From Leadbetterella byssophila DSM 17132 (GTDB taxonomy: Bacteria; Bacteroidota; Bacteroidia; Cytophagales; Spirosomataceae), in the NCBI RefSeq assembly GCF_000166395.1, contig NC_014655.1:434001-498000 (forward strand): 64,000 nucleotides of DNA. The letters are read 5' to 3'. Shown piece after piece: positions 14,992-23,380 of this stretch. Each line of letters starts with the position of its first letter. Within the stretch, counting starts at the first letter, position 1. The translations under genes were made by a program, and so were the position numbers. The notes below the pieces were generated by a model. That model did no database searches. It worked only from the letters and a program-made list of their open reading frames with translations, and had not been told where the DNA came from.

Positions 14992-15275
14992 GGTTGAATG
15001 GCAATTCGACCAAATCCCCGACGATCAAATGCCCCGCCACCCGAAGGGTGGAATTGCCATTCGACCCAACATATCTGGTTTATTTAACGAATAGAGGAAG
15101 GGATTCGCTAACGGAGTTATTTCTATGAAAATTATGGCAGTTGATGATTTTGAATAGTCTTATTTTCATTTTGTACGTATATAGAAATGGGGTGGGTGGG
15201 GTAGCAAAATGTGGTGTGGTTTGTTTCAGGATGGAATAAAATGGGAGCTTATAACACTTTAATATTTCCTTTTTT
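14877..15275. repeat. Island boundary repeat, inner copy (interrupted by IS)
   Basis: This block matches 4224-4674 except for one missing 56-bp tandem unit. It is cut at the T-run (15270-15275) by the IS element. Its remainder is found inverted at 22266-22414. The 63-codon frame at 14937-15128 is the repeat read in frame and is not a gene. Confidence 0.85.
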
Positions 15276-15335
15276 CCTAATAGCTCGATAAAAACTTGGA
15301 CACAAAACTAAGTTAACAATTAATTAGATTTGTGT

Positions 15336-15645
15336 ATGTCAAAACATCGAAAAACATGGAGTTTTGGAGGAGAAAGAGAAGATTGTACTTCATTCTATCC
15401 AGCACGGCGTAAGTTATTCATCGCGAGAATTTGGGGTTTCTACTGTGAGTATTTATAATTGGAAAGAGAAATTTGAGAAGTTAGGCAAAAGTGGCTTGGA
15501 AGCAGGAGCAATGACAGATGCCGAGCGTGAACTCAAACAATTACGTCGTGAAAACGAAGCTCTAAAAAGGATAGTTGCTGAAAAAGAGTTAGCTATTCAA
15601 ATTAAAGATTCCCTTTTAAAAAAAAGTCAATCTCTAAAGAAATAA
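15336..15645 (+). pseudogene. IS orfA, frameshifted near its start (copy A)
   Basis: OrfA is the helix-turn-helix half of the transposase (VSYSSREFGVSTVSIYNWK, then a leucine-zipper-like ELKQLRRENEALKRI). In this copy a fourth T in the run before GGAGG (15362-15365) breaks the frame after about ten codons. Copy B has three T and an intact frame. A TTG at 15364 could restart a 93-residue protein that keeps the HTH. Confidence 0.75.
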
Positions 15646-16541
15646 AAATCCAGGTAGTTGACGAATTTCTAGAGCAAGGGAGGCCTAAATATCTAGTATT
15701 AAAGCATGTAGATTTACCTCGAAGCAGCTACTATTACATTTCTACAGGTACAAAACCGGGGAAAAGGGCCTCAGGTTATGTATATGATATGGAAAATAAT
15801 AGGTTTGATATGGATTATATTTTACAAGAAACTAAAACACTTCTGGAGGGCGAATTTGTGGATTATGGGTATTATAAAACCTACCGCTATTTAAACCAAG
15901 AAAAGGGATTGAGAATTGGGGCTTATAGAACCTATAAGCTCATGAAGGAAAACAATTTATTAAAATTTCAACGCAGTAATACCAAGAGAATAAGTAGGAA
16001 CTGGGTAAAAGAACTCGTTCCCATTGTACAAAGAGAATTTGCATTCCTAGAATTTGATATTAAATATGTATATATCCAAGGAAAACGCACAAATGCGCAA
16101 GTACTGACAATTTTGGATGTTTTTTCGAGATGGCAATTGGGACAATACATCGCAAATTCTATTAAATCTGAAGATGTAATAAATCTATTTGAACAAATTT
16201 TACAAACTTATCCGATGCCAAAGCAATTTATAGTAAGAAACGATAATGGCTCACAATTCGAAGCTTTAATAGTTCAAGAATATCTAAAACAAAAAGGTAT
16301 AACTCAGGAATTTACAAAACCGGCAACACCTCAACAGAATGGACATATAGAAGCCTACCATTCAATTCTGGAAAGTGCTGTATGTCAACGATTTGAATTT
16401 GAAAGCCTACAAGAATTTAAACAAGTAATGATAAGATGGAAAAAATTCTATAATTTCGAAAGAATACATGGCGGTCTTCACTATAAGTCCCCTAGAAAAT
16501 TCCTCGAATCAATTGGTGTAAAAATTGATCCGAATTGGTGA
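15618..16541 (+). CDS. IS3-family transposase orfB (copy A)
   Basis: The DDE catalytic half, intact in this copy. The acidic triad is visible in FDIKYVYIQG, RNDNGSQFEAL and QQNGHIEAYHS. The frame is entered by -1 slippage at a run of eight A followed by G (15618-15626), the usual IS3 mechanism to make OrfAB. The first ATG, at 15789, would give 250 residues. As orfA is broken here, this copy probably cannot make a full OrfAB protein. Confidence 0.8.
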   Translation, partial: KKKSISKEIKIQVVDEFLEQGRPKYLVLKHVDLPRSSYYYISTGTKPGKRASGYVYDMENNRFDMDYILQETKTLLEGEFVDYGYYKTYRYLNQEKGLRIGAYRTYKLMKENNLLKFQRSNTKRISRNWVKELVPIVQREFAFLEFDIKYVYIQGKRTNAQVLTILDVFSRWQLGQYIANSIKSEDVINLFEQILQTYPMPKQFIVRNDNGSQFEALIVQEYLKQKGITQEFTKPATPQQNGHIEAYHSILESAVCQRFEFESLQEFKQVMIRWKKFYNFERIHGGLHYKSPRKFLESIGVKIDPNW

Positions 16542-16731
16542 AATAAATTAAAAATAGTGTCCAAGTAATTGCGTTTAAGACAAACCTATAATTGCCTCAA
16601 TAAGGTGTATAAAATATAAAGTAAGTAATCTAAAAAGTAAATTTCGTTTATTTTAGATGTGTATGTGCAGTTTTTTGAATTAAAAATTTATATGTACTTT
16701 AAGCCCTCCACTTTAAGAGTGATTATCAGTT

Positions 16732-16956
16732 ATGAAACTACAATTCAAAGAGCAGGCCTTTCAACTTGACGCTGTACAGGAAGTTATGAAACACTCTGAA
16801 AGTTAAACCTTTAAAACAAATAAATTTACATTAGAACACACGCAAGAGATTCTTAAAAAAGCTCGAGACAAAGCCAATGGCATTGCAACATTAGAGTTGG
16901 ATGTAGAAGAAGAAATTGGTTACAGAAATAGTGCGTCTCAAATCACAGACAAGTAA
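16732..16956 (+). pseudogene. Remnant resembling type III restriction enzyme N-terminus
   Basis: The frame reads MKLQFKEQAFQLDAVQEVM, then a stop (16804), and continues in the same frame as LEHTQEILKKARDKANG and VEEEIGYRN to a second stop. The first words resemble the N-terminus of type III restriction subunit Res. Both pieces are far too short to work. It is transcribed against the pre-inversion direction of the cassettes. From memory only; a protein search would settle it. Confidence 0.35.
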
Positions 16957-17263
16957 ATTTTTGACAAATAAATTTCGATTGGGATATTTACTTTGACTAT
17001 CCAATCAAAATGATAAAACTTCAGTGAACGGATTTTCATAAAAACCTCTTGTCCCTATCTCAAAAATATTATCATTTGTGTTTTTTGTCTATTTTTTCTA
17101 AAAATTCCTTTAGTTCTAAAAGTTCATCATTCATATTCTTTTATAAATGTTCTTTCCCAGTTGGTAGATCAAATTTTGCTCTTCTTTGTTTTTAACTAAA
17201 GGATAATTAAAAGTAAAAAACTCAATAATAAGATTTATTGGAAGCTTTTTAGGAATAATTTTC
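16957..17263. other. Degraded AT-rich intergenic region
   Basis: No intact gene is seen. Short open pieces occur on the minus strand (for example a 19-codon stretch starting at 17133, MNDELLELKEFLEKID), which may be remains of a lost gene. The region lies between the IS and the palindromic site at 17264. Confidence 0.4.
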
Positions 17264-17393
17264 GCATAACGGTTTCAAATACAACATAGTGGCGCATCGA
17301 ACCGAAATTTTTCAAAGAACCGAAAATTTTTAATTACCTGAGTACTGTCTTTGATAGTTGAAACCAGCCTTGCGCGTATGCATTGTTAGCGGT
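17264..17393. repeat. attC-like palindromic site (minus orientation)
   Basis: The ends are GCATAACGG and GTTAGCGG. Inner arms GTTTCAAATACAACATAG and GATAGTTGAAACC pair weakly, and the loop repeats AACCGAAATTTTT and AACCGAAAATTTTT. It follows the stop of the DHFR-like gene by 7 bases on the minus strand. Confidence 0.5.
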
Positions 17394-17400
17394 TCGTTGC

Positions 17401-17946
17401 TTATTTCTCATTTTTATAAATTAATTGAACGACTCCTGATCTAAATTTTTTGACACTTAATAATTCTAAGTTCAATCGTTGTTTCAGATTTTCAAATAAT
17501 GGTTTCCCATTTCCCAGCACGACTGGATGAACTGATAATCTATAAATATCAATTAGCTTCCTATCTACAAATGTTTCGATCAGTTTTGCTCCGCCATACA
17601 ACCAAATATCTTTTCCATCCTTAGCTTTTATCTGTTCTACACTTTGCGTAATATCTGAGTTTATATAAGTGACATTATTATCGTTTCGGATTTGTCTTGT
17701 GAATACGATTTTATTTTTAGAATGAATGGCTTTCCAAATAGCTTTTACACTATCATTAGCATCATTTTCGGGTTGATAATTTCCCCAAGCATCGTAACTC
17801 ACTCGGCCGTAAAATATGGTGTCTACACTTTCGATAAACTTATCGAACTCCATATCATTATCTAAAATACACCAATCAATTTCACCATTTGGACCTTCAA
17901 TGTATCCATCTAAAGTTACAGCCAAATCAAGTATTACTTTTCTCAT
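17401..17946 (-). CDS. Dihydrofolate reductase/RibD C-terminal-domain protein
   Basis: A 181-residue protein of the RibD-C/DHFR-like family, started at the ATG at 17946. Motifs are RKVILDLAVTLDGYIEGPNG at the N-terminus, FYGRVSYDAWGNY, KIVFTRQ and DIWLYGGAKLIETF for the NADPH-binding core, then HPVVLGNGKPLF. Most members of this group are of unknown substrate and are not true folate enzymes. It is a single-gene cassette between two palindromic sites. Confidence 0.8.
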   Translation of the reverse strand: MRKVILDLAVTLDGYIEGPNGEIDWCILDNDMEFDKFIESVDTIFYGRVSYDAWGNYQPENDANDSVKAIWKAIHSKNKIVFTRQIRNDNNVTYINSDITQSVEQIKAKDGKDIWLYGGAKLIETFVDRKLIDIYRLSVHPVVLGNGKPLFENLKQRLNLELLSVKKFRSGVVQLIYKNEK

Positions 17947-17975
17947 AATGGTTAAGGATGTTGTTTTTGCAATGA

Positions 17976-18212
17976 CCGCTAACAAGCCGGGGCTTTGTGA
18001 AGGAGCGGAAATTAAAGCAAAAAGTTTCAATCTAGCGACACAGTAAGCAAAAGCCAATTCATTGATTAAATTTACAAAAAAAGTCAATACAACCACTCAG
18101 TACTCACGAATTCCGCTCAATATAAACACCTTATTCGTAATTGGTTTTTGCGGAATAAAATGCCTAAACTTCAATTTTGGACTTAACCCGCCATTGCGCC
18201 AAGCCGCTGTTG
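17976..18212. repeat. Long attC-like site (minus orientation)
   Basis: Read on the minus strand it starts CCAACAGCGGCTTGGCGC, has AATGGCGGGTTAAG, and ends AAGCCCCGGCTTGTTAGCGG. It is homologous along its whole length, including the loop, to the site at 25390-25634. The loop contains AATCAATGAATTGGCTTTTG and CTGTGTCGCTA in both. It overlaps the 3' end of the YdeI-like gene. Confidence 0.7.
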
Positions 18213-18868
18213 GAAGTAGAAGTTTTCTGTGAGCAACTATACTTGTCGTTTAGTCCTACACCGTCAAAAATCTGTGGCTTGTATTTTTCAATTCGTCCAA
18301 TTCTTGTTTGCAGTTGTTTGGGTTGGGAAAAGTGAATGATATAGCCCCTTTGCCGTCCTGATGTCAGGGCGTAAAAGGCTTTTTTAAATGCAGGGTCTTG
18401 TTCAAACGCTTGTAGTAGTTCTTCGGGAATTGGTTCGGGATTTTTCTTAAATTCTACTTTCTTTTCCTGCTCTTCTATGGTAATGGCTTCTTTTATGTAG
18501 GATTTCAAAACTTCTTCTAATTTTATTATGTCGGTTGTTTTAGTAAATCTTACAATTCTGTCGGATTGCAAACTGCCTTGTTGTTGAAGAATTTTATTGC
18601 TGTCGGTCAATAAAACGCCTTTGAAAAGCCCAATAGTTGCAAAATCTTTTAATGCTGCTACGGACAACACATTTTTTCCGTTGTGCGTATAAACAGGAAC
18701 ACCCCATTTTATCTCTTCTTTCAAACCTGTTTCTAAAACAATTTGCCTTAGCGTTTCTAATTCTTCACGCCAAGTATTGACTTTGCATTGCGGTGTTCCA
18801 CCGAATTTACAACGCATACAGCCGTCAATAAGATATTTATCTACTTGCGGATTTAATTCTATTTTCAT
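18164..18868 (-). CDS. YdeI/OmdA-like protein with DUF1801 domain
   Basis: A 234-residue protein. The first half is DUF1801-like (LRQIVLETGLKEEIKWGVPV, GLFKGVLL) and the second is the YdeI/OmpD-associated domain (PEELLQAFEQDPAFKKAFYA, then GRQRGYIIHFSQPKQ). The last 15 or so residues (NSGLAQWRVKSKIEV) are encoded by the palindromic repeat and are not part of the family, so the natural stop was probably lost when the site was joined. Its ATG overlaps the doxX-like stop. Function unknown, possibly stress-related. Confidence 0.8.
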   Translation of the reverse strand: MKIELNPQVDKYLIDGCMRCKFGGTPQCKVNTWREELETLRQIVLETGLKEEIKWGVPVYTHNGKNVLSVAALKDFATIGLFKGVLLTDSNKILQQQGSLQSDRIVRFTKTTDIIKLEEVLKSYIKEAITIEEQEKKVEFKKNPEPIPEELLQAFEQDPAFKKAFYALTSGRQRGYIIHFSQPKQLQTRIGRIEKYKPQIFDGVGLNDKYSCSQKTSTSNSGLAQWRVKSKIEV

Positions 18869-19248
18869 TGTTGATTGATTGAAATTTTACGGTCATTCGG
18901 TCTGAAATACCACGACACAACAGTTAATACTAAAAGAAATATTGGTGTAAACAATTCTACCGCTTCATCGCCAACTGCCAAATGAGAAAAAATTGCTCCC
19001 GACATTACAAAGAAAAATCCTGCATAAGCCCATTCTTTCAATAATGGAAATTTCGGAATTAGTATTGTCACAACACCTGCAATTTTCCAAACGCCAAGAA
19101 TGACAGAAAAATAGGTTGGATATTCTAACCTTTCCATTATTTCAACAAATCCGCCTATCGTAAAAATTTGTTGTATTCCGCTTGCAATCATTGCTACTGC
19201 CAACCAAATGCTCGCCACCCAATAGATAATTTTATCCCGCTTTTTCAT
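18865..19248 (-). CDS. DoxX-like membrane protein
   Basis: A 127-residue DoxX-family protein with four membrane helices (about 8-28, 45-64, 70-88, 95-113). It has IIYWVASIWLAVAMIASGIQ at the start and LGVWKIAGVVTILIP in the middle, both typical. It is the third gene of the ArsR-AHSA1-DoxX-YdeI operon, an arrangement often seen in Bacteroidetes. Such proteins are loosely linked to redox stress; no specific role can be read here. Confidence 0.8.
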   Translation of the reverse strand: MKKRDKIIYWVASIWLAVAMIASGIQQIFTIGGFVEIMERLEYPTYFSVILGVWKIAGVVTILIPKFPLLKEWAYAGFFFVMSGAIFSHLAVGDEAVELFTPIFLLVLTVVSWYFRPNDRKISINQQ

Positions 19249-19254
19249 TTTTCG

Positions 19255-19719
19255 TTATCTTAATTTGTTTACGATTTCTTGTAGTTTGTTATGTGCCATA
19301 TTGATGCCTTGTGCAAATGGCATTTGTAAAAGTTGGTTTCTGAACTCAATGGATTTAAAAACGATGTGCATTGTTAGTTTGCTTGTTTCGTCTGTCAGTT
19401 TTTCAAATTCCAAATATTCAAGCTGAACAGGAAATGCTGTGTTTTCCATTTCAAATGTTCGTGTGATTTTTTGGTTCGGAACAAACTCGTGTATTGTTCC
19501 ATTTGCACGAAACACCACATTTCCGTTGTATGATGTTTCAAAGGCATAAGAACCGTGTTTTTTGTTTTCCATTTTCAGCACTTTCGTTCCCATCCATTGC
19601 TCAAAAAGTTCGGGTTCTTCGTATGCTTTAAAAAGTAACTCCAAAGGCAAGTCAAATTCCCTTGTAATTACGATTTCTTGTTTGCCATCTTCGGCATTTA
19701 CTTTTGTTAGTTGTTCCAT
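19255..19719 (-). CDS. AHSA1/SRPBCC-domain protein
   Basis: A 154-residue START-like (SRPBCC) protein of the AHSA1 group. It has ITREFDLPLELLFKAYEEPE and FEQWMG near the N-terminus, then GSYAFETSYNGNVVFRANGT and IHEFVPNQKITRTFEME, the usual strand pattern. It lies 4 bases after the arsR-like stop. In this group the gene is commonly paired with an ArsR regulator and is thought to bind a small hydrophobic ligand. Confidence 0.85.
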   Translation of the reverse strand: MEQLTKVNAEDGKQEIVITREFDLPLELLFKAYEEPELFEQWMGTKVLKMENKKHGSYAFETSYNGNVVFRANGTIHEFVPNQKITRTFEMENTAFPVQLEYLEFEKLTDETSKLTMHIVFKSIEFRNQLLQMPFAQGINMAHNKLQEIVNKLR

Positions 19720-19723
19720 TGTC

Positions 19724-20044
19724 CTATTGGTTTTTATAGTTTTTCATTACGGCTTCCAACTTGTTAAATCTGTCGTCCCACATTTTGCGGAACGGTTCAA
19801 TAAAGTCTGCCACTTCTTTCATTTTTTTTGCGTTGATGTGATAATAAACTTCCCTACCGCTTTGCTCTTGTTTGAGCAAATCACATTCGGTAAGTATTTG
19901 CAAATGCTTTGAAACAGTTGGTCGTGCTGTGTCAAAGTTTGAAGCGATTGCACCTGCTGTCATAGATTGCGAAGCCACTAACAGAAGTATTGTCCGTCTT
20001 GTCGGGTCTGCAATCGCTTGAAAAACATCTCGTCTTAAATTCAT
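19724..20044 (-). CDS. ArsR-family transcriptional repressor
   Basis: A 106-residue ArsR winged helix: [20 protein letters not shown], the recognition helix region [20 protein letters not shown], and the wing [14 protein letters not shown]. It lacks the CxC metal site of ArsR itself, so it is of the metal-independent type found upstream of AHSA1 genes. It heads the operon to 18164 and is probably autoregulated through the dyad in its promoter. Confidence 0.85.
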
Positions 20045-20110
20045 CAGTTAATTTTTATGGTTTTTAATGGTCTGATGGAACTTCGTATCATTTATGAAGT
20101 TATTTGGCTA

Positions 20111-20141
20111 CAAATGTAAGTGTAGCTATTTAGCTACGCAA
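20111..20141 (-). promoter_or_regulatory. arsR promoter with operator dyad in the spacer
   Basis: On the minus strand a TTG (20141-20139) is followed after 20 bases by TACATTTG (20118-20111), matching the Bacteroidetes -33/-7 pattern. The 16-bp palindrome GTAGCTATTTAGCTAC (20122-20137) sits exactly in the spacer. A bound dimer there would block polymerase, as expected for an autorepressor. Confidence 0.65.
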
Positions 20142-20254
20142 GTTTTTTTTGCAAAAAAAATTGTCAGTCGTTAAGAATTTGGGGTGGTGGGTTTGCTTGG
20201 TCTGTTCGTTTTGTCCGTCTGTTGATGTTTGCACGGTCGTCCGTTACAATTACT

Positions 20255-20387
20255 GCTAACGTTTTGGGGCTTGGCGCAGTGGCGGATTTCGGAGCACAAA
20301 ACTGTCAACCTGCACTGAACTTGAATAGAAGCACAAAACTCCAAGTTTGTACGTCACCCCGCCTGACGCAAAACCCGTGTTATATGC
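20255..20387. repeat. attC-like palindromic site (minus orientation)
   Basis: The ends are GCTAACG and GTTATATGC. The arms TTTTGGGGCTTGGCGCAGTG and CCCGCCTGACGCAAAACCC pair with bulges. The loop holds AACTGTCAACCTGCACTG, seen inverted in the site at 12290. It follows the methyltransferase stop by 13 bases on the minus strand. Confidence 0.65.
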
Positions 20388-20400
20388 AGTTTTCTCTTTT

Positions 20401-21132
20401 TCATTTTTCTGCCGAAACCAATAACATCATCGGTCGACGCATTTCATCTTTCATTTCCGGAAAATCTTTCAACATTTCTTCACTTGGTTGGGGTTCTATA
20501 AGTTCGTTGATTTTGAAACCGTTTCTCAACAATGTGTTTATATAGTTGGTCAAAGTTTTGTGATATTTTATCACCTTTTCGCCTAAAAACACAGCCTCTC
20601 GTTTTCCCTCCTTAAAATAATTATCAACTGGCCAATAAAGTTTCTCTCTTGTGTCTCCATATATCCAATCTTGATTTCCGAATGCTGTAAAAATGGGGTG
20701 TTCAACCGAAAAAACAAAACATCCTTTCGGTTTAAGCCAGTTATAGACATTCTTGCAGATAACATCAAACGATTCTATGTAATGAAATGTCAAAGAACTC
20801 AATACAATATCAAATTTTTCATCTGGATAGTCAACATCTTCAAGAGGCTTATTAACGTATTCAATTCCTTGCAAACTATTTATTTTCTTAGCCTTTTCAA
20901 GCATTTTCTCGGAAATATCGACACCGACAACCGACCTTGCGCCTTTTTCTATCGCATATCGACAGTGCCAACCAAATCCGCAACCTAAATCAAGAATATC
21001 TTTTTCTGAAAAATCCGGCAACATATCTTTGAGCACATGCCATTCGCCTGCGGCTTCAAGCCCTTTTTGCGAACGATTCATTTGTTCGTATTGCTCAAAA
21101 AATATCAAATCATCGTACTTGTTTTCTTTCAT
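20401..21132 (-). CDS. Class I SAM-dependent methyltransferase
   Basis: A 243-residue small-molecule methyltransferase. The SAM-binding motif is DILDLGCGFGWHCRYA, followed by VVGVDISEKMLEKAK and FDIVLSSLTFHYIE. The C-terminus has a lid region (WPVDNYFKEGKREAVF) typical of this group. The substrate is not evident. It is a single-gene cassette between two palindromic sites. Confidence 0.85.
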   Translation of the reverse strand: MKENKYDDLIFFEQYEQMNRSQKGLEAAGEWHVLKDMLPDFSEKDILDLGCGFGWHCRYAIEKGARSVVGVDISEKMLEKAKKINSLQGIEYVNKPLEDVDYPDEKFDIVLSSLTFHYIESFDVICKNVYNWLKPKGCFVFSVEHPIFTAFGNQDWIYGDTREKLYWPVDNYFKEGKREAVFLGEKVIKYHKTLTNYINTLLRNGFKINELIEPQPSEEMLKDFPEMKDEMRRPMMLLVSAEK

Positions 21133-21151
21133 TGTGTCTGTTCCTTAAATT

Positions 21152-21288
21152 GCATATAACGTTTTGGGTATTGCCGAAGGCAGGGATTTTTTAGAACAAA
21201 AGTTCAATAGAATTACTACCGTTGAACCTTGCACAAATGCTCAATCGAAGCCGCTAAGCCCCGCTTTTGGCATTACAATGTTATAGCC
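21152..21288. repeat. attC-like palindromic site (minus orientation)
   Basis: The ends are GCATATAACG and GTTATAGCC. The arms TTTTGGGTATTGCCGAAGG and CCCCGCTTTTGGCATTA pair with bulges. The loop has AAAGTTCAATAG and GTTGAACCTTGCACAAATGC. It follows the Abi gene by 14 bases on the minus strand. Confidence 0.65.
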
Positions 21289-21302
21289 AGTGGTTTTTTG
21301 TT

Positions 21303-21983
21303 TCATAAATTATCAATTTCGTTGCAAACTGTATTTATGTGATCTAAACCATAAAGTAAAGCCGCTTCATCAATCTGCATCCATTGAAACAATTGCAAAA
21401 TTAAATTATAGTGTTGTCTGGCATAGGTGGTATCTTTTATGGGTTGCCCTGGTAAAAAGCATATGGGTTCATGGTGTGCCATACGGTTTCTAATATCATT
21501 GAGTTGAGCCAATTGGTTAAAAATATAAATGTTGTTATATTGTATAGCAGGTGTTGATGTTGGCTTTGATGGAAAGACCCGCAATAATATTCGTCCTGTG
21601 GCATTAAATTGGTTTTGGGCAAACATAAAACGCCAAAATCCAAACCCTAATTCTGCAACCAATTTATAATGACTGTAAGTATGCAGTTTTTTTATGGCAT
21701 CGTTAATATTATCTCTTGTTAAACGACATCTTGGCGTATCAAATATTCCACCAGTAGCGGCAGCATTTCTTAACCAGTCGTTACCTAATAAGGGCGAAAC
21801 TACAGCATCTATAGCATTTCTTAGTGCTACTTCAAAACAACTGATTACAGTAAACAGCTCTTGAGTCAGTTGTAAATTCTTTCGATAGAGCGTCATTGTT
21901 TTACGAGTATTACCTCCGCAAGCTAATAAATAGCGGTTCATCCGGGCATTAGTCATTACACTGGCAAAGTCGCTATATCTCAT
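21303..21983 (-). CDS. Abi_2 family (AbiD/AbiF-like) HEPN protein
   Basis: A 226-residue protein of the Abi_2 abortive-infection family. It starts RYSDFASVMTNARMNRYLLA and carries the HEPN ribonuclease motif R-x4-H in LNDIRNRMAHHEPI near residue 175. ISCFEVALRNAID is the conserved first HEPN helix. Such proteins give phage resistance by cutting RNA, and AbiF members are paired with an upstream structured RNA. A hairpin of that kind lies 58 bases upstream. It is a single-gene cassette of the island. Confidence 0.75.
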   Translation of the reverse strand: MRYSDFASVMTNARMNRYLLACGGNTRKTMTLYRKNLQLTQELFTVISCFEVALRNAIDAVVSPLLGNDWLRNAAATGGIFDTPRCRLTRDNINDAIKKLHTYSHYKLVAELGFGFWRFMFAQNQFNATGRILLRVFPSKPTSTPAIQYNNIYIFNQLAQLNDIRNRMAHHEPICFLPGQPIKDTTYARQHYNLILQLFQWMQIDEAALLYGLDHINTVCNEIDNL

Positions 21984-22041
21984 TAATTTTTTAATTTGTT
22001 TATAATTTCATTTTTTTATTTTATCTTTGTGCTATCTTATT

Positions 22042-22075
22042 CCCATTAGTCCCTGAAGGAATTCAAACTAGTGGG
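22042..22075 (-). ncRNA. Candidate hairpin RNA upstream of the Abi_2 gene
   Basis: On the minus strand CCCACTAGT pairs with ACTAATGGG (one mismatch in nine), with the loop TTGAATTCCTTCAGGG. It sits between the palindromic half-site and the Abi gene, in a region (21984-22265) with no frame. AbiF systems have a ncRNA in this position, resembling a CRISPR repeat. Size and promoter are not defined; a transcript was not tested. Confidence 0.4.
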
Positions 22076-22265
22076 TTTCGTTTTTTTAGGGTTTTTATTT
22101 TCATTCAATCTATATCAAAGTTTCTCAGAAAGGTTTTCAAATTATTGAAAAATAAAAAATGTCACATTGCAATATCTTTTGAGAACTGAACAAAATGCTT
22201 TATCTCTGTTTTATTATTTAAATTCACTGTCAGTTTCTTGTTACTAGAACGGTAGTCTTACCATG

Positions 22266-22414
22266 GCCCACAACGGTCCGCGTATTGGCGAAAGTGGCGG
22301 ATTAGAAAGCCTAAACTTTCAATTCCTACACTAAGCTTGTCGACCTGCACTGAGCTTGTCGAAGTGTGCCACTAAGCTAATCATCAGCCTTTTATTTTTC
22401 TAAATTTATAAAAA
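22266..22414. repeat. attC-like half-site and boundary repeat part (inverted)
   Basis: GGCCCACAACGGTCCGCG, then TATTGGCGAAAGTGGCGG and AAACTTTCAATTCC, then the CTGAGCTTGTCG repeats and CTAATCATCAGCC. Reverse-complemented, this equals 4675-4821 of the left boundary. It is the missing end of the inner boundary copy 14877-15275. Confidence 0.8.
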
Positions 22415-22455
22415 TGTCTTAAACGCAATTACTTGGACACTATTTTTAATTTATT

Positions 22456-23380
22456 TCACCAATTCGGATCAATTTTTACACCAATTGATTCGAGGAATTT
22501 TCTAGGGGACTTATAGTGAAGACCGCCATGTATTCTTTCGAAATTATAGAATTTTTTCCATCTTATCATTACTTGTTTAAATTCTTGTAGGCTTTCAAAT
22601 TCAAATCGTTGACATACAGCACTTTCCAGAATTGAATGGTAGGCTTCTATATGTCCATTCTGTTGAGGTGTTGCCGGTTTTGTAAATTCCTGAGTTATAC
22701 CTTTTTGTTTTAGATATTCTTGAACTATTAAAGCTTCGAATTGTGAGCCATTATCGTTTCTTACTATAAATTGCTTTGGCATCGGATAAGTTTGTAAAAT
22801 TTGTTCAAATAGATTTATTACATCTTCAGATTTAATAGAATTTGCGATGTATTGTCCCAATTGCCATCTCGAAAAAACATCCAAAATTGTCAGTACTTGC
22901 GCATTTGTGCGTTTTCCTTGGATATATACATATTTAATATCAAATTCTAGGAATGCAAATTCTCTTTGTACAATGGGAACGAGTTCTTTTACCCAGTTCC
23001 TACTTATTCTCTTGGTATTACTGCGTTGAAATTTTAATAAATTGTTTTCCTTCATGAGCTTATAGGTTCTATAAGCCCCAATTTCTCAATCCCTTTTCTT
23101 GGTTTAAATAGCGGTAGGTTTTATAATACCCATAATCCACAAATTCGCCCTCCAGAAGTGTTTTAGTTTCTTGTAAAATATAATCCATATCAAACCTATT
23201 ATTTTCCATATCATATACATAACCTGAGGCCCTTTTCCCCGGTTTTGTACCTGTAGAAATGTAATAGTAGCTGCTTCGAGGTAAATCTACATGCTTTAAT
23301 ACTAGATATTTAGGCCTCCCTTGCTCTAGAAATTCGTCAACTACCTGGATTTTTATTTCTTTAGAGATTGACTTTTTTTT
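22456..23380 (-). pseudogene. IS orfB, frameshifted (copy B)
   Basis: The DDE half as in copy A, but with one extra A (GAGAAATTGGGG instead of GAGAATTGGGG) near 23085. This splits it; the catalytic part from the Met at 23055 (199 residues, with RNDNGSQFEAL and HIEAYHS) stays open. It cannot give a full OrfAB protein. Confidence 0.8.

Larger units (their letters stand above)
15276..16582 (+). mobile_element. IS3-family insertion sequence, copy A
   Basis: A 1307-bp element with orfA and orfB in overlapping frames and a -1 frameshift site. The same element is at 22415-23722 in the other orientation. The ends are CCTAATAGCTCGAT on the left and GCGTTTAAGACA on the right; near each end lies the inverted word CTTGGACAC. 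Flanks here are TTTT on the left and AACC on the right and do not match. They match the flanks of the other copy once the segment between them is flipped. Confidence 0.85.

Noticed and set aside
22042..22075. Possible CRISPR repeat
   Set aside because: Only one unit is present, without spacers or cas genes. An Abi-linked RNA is a better idea.
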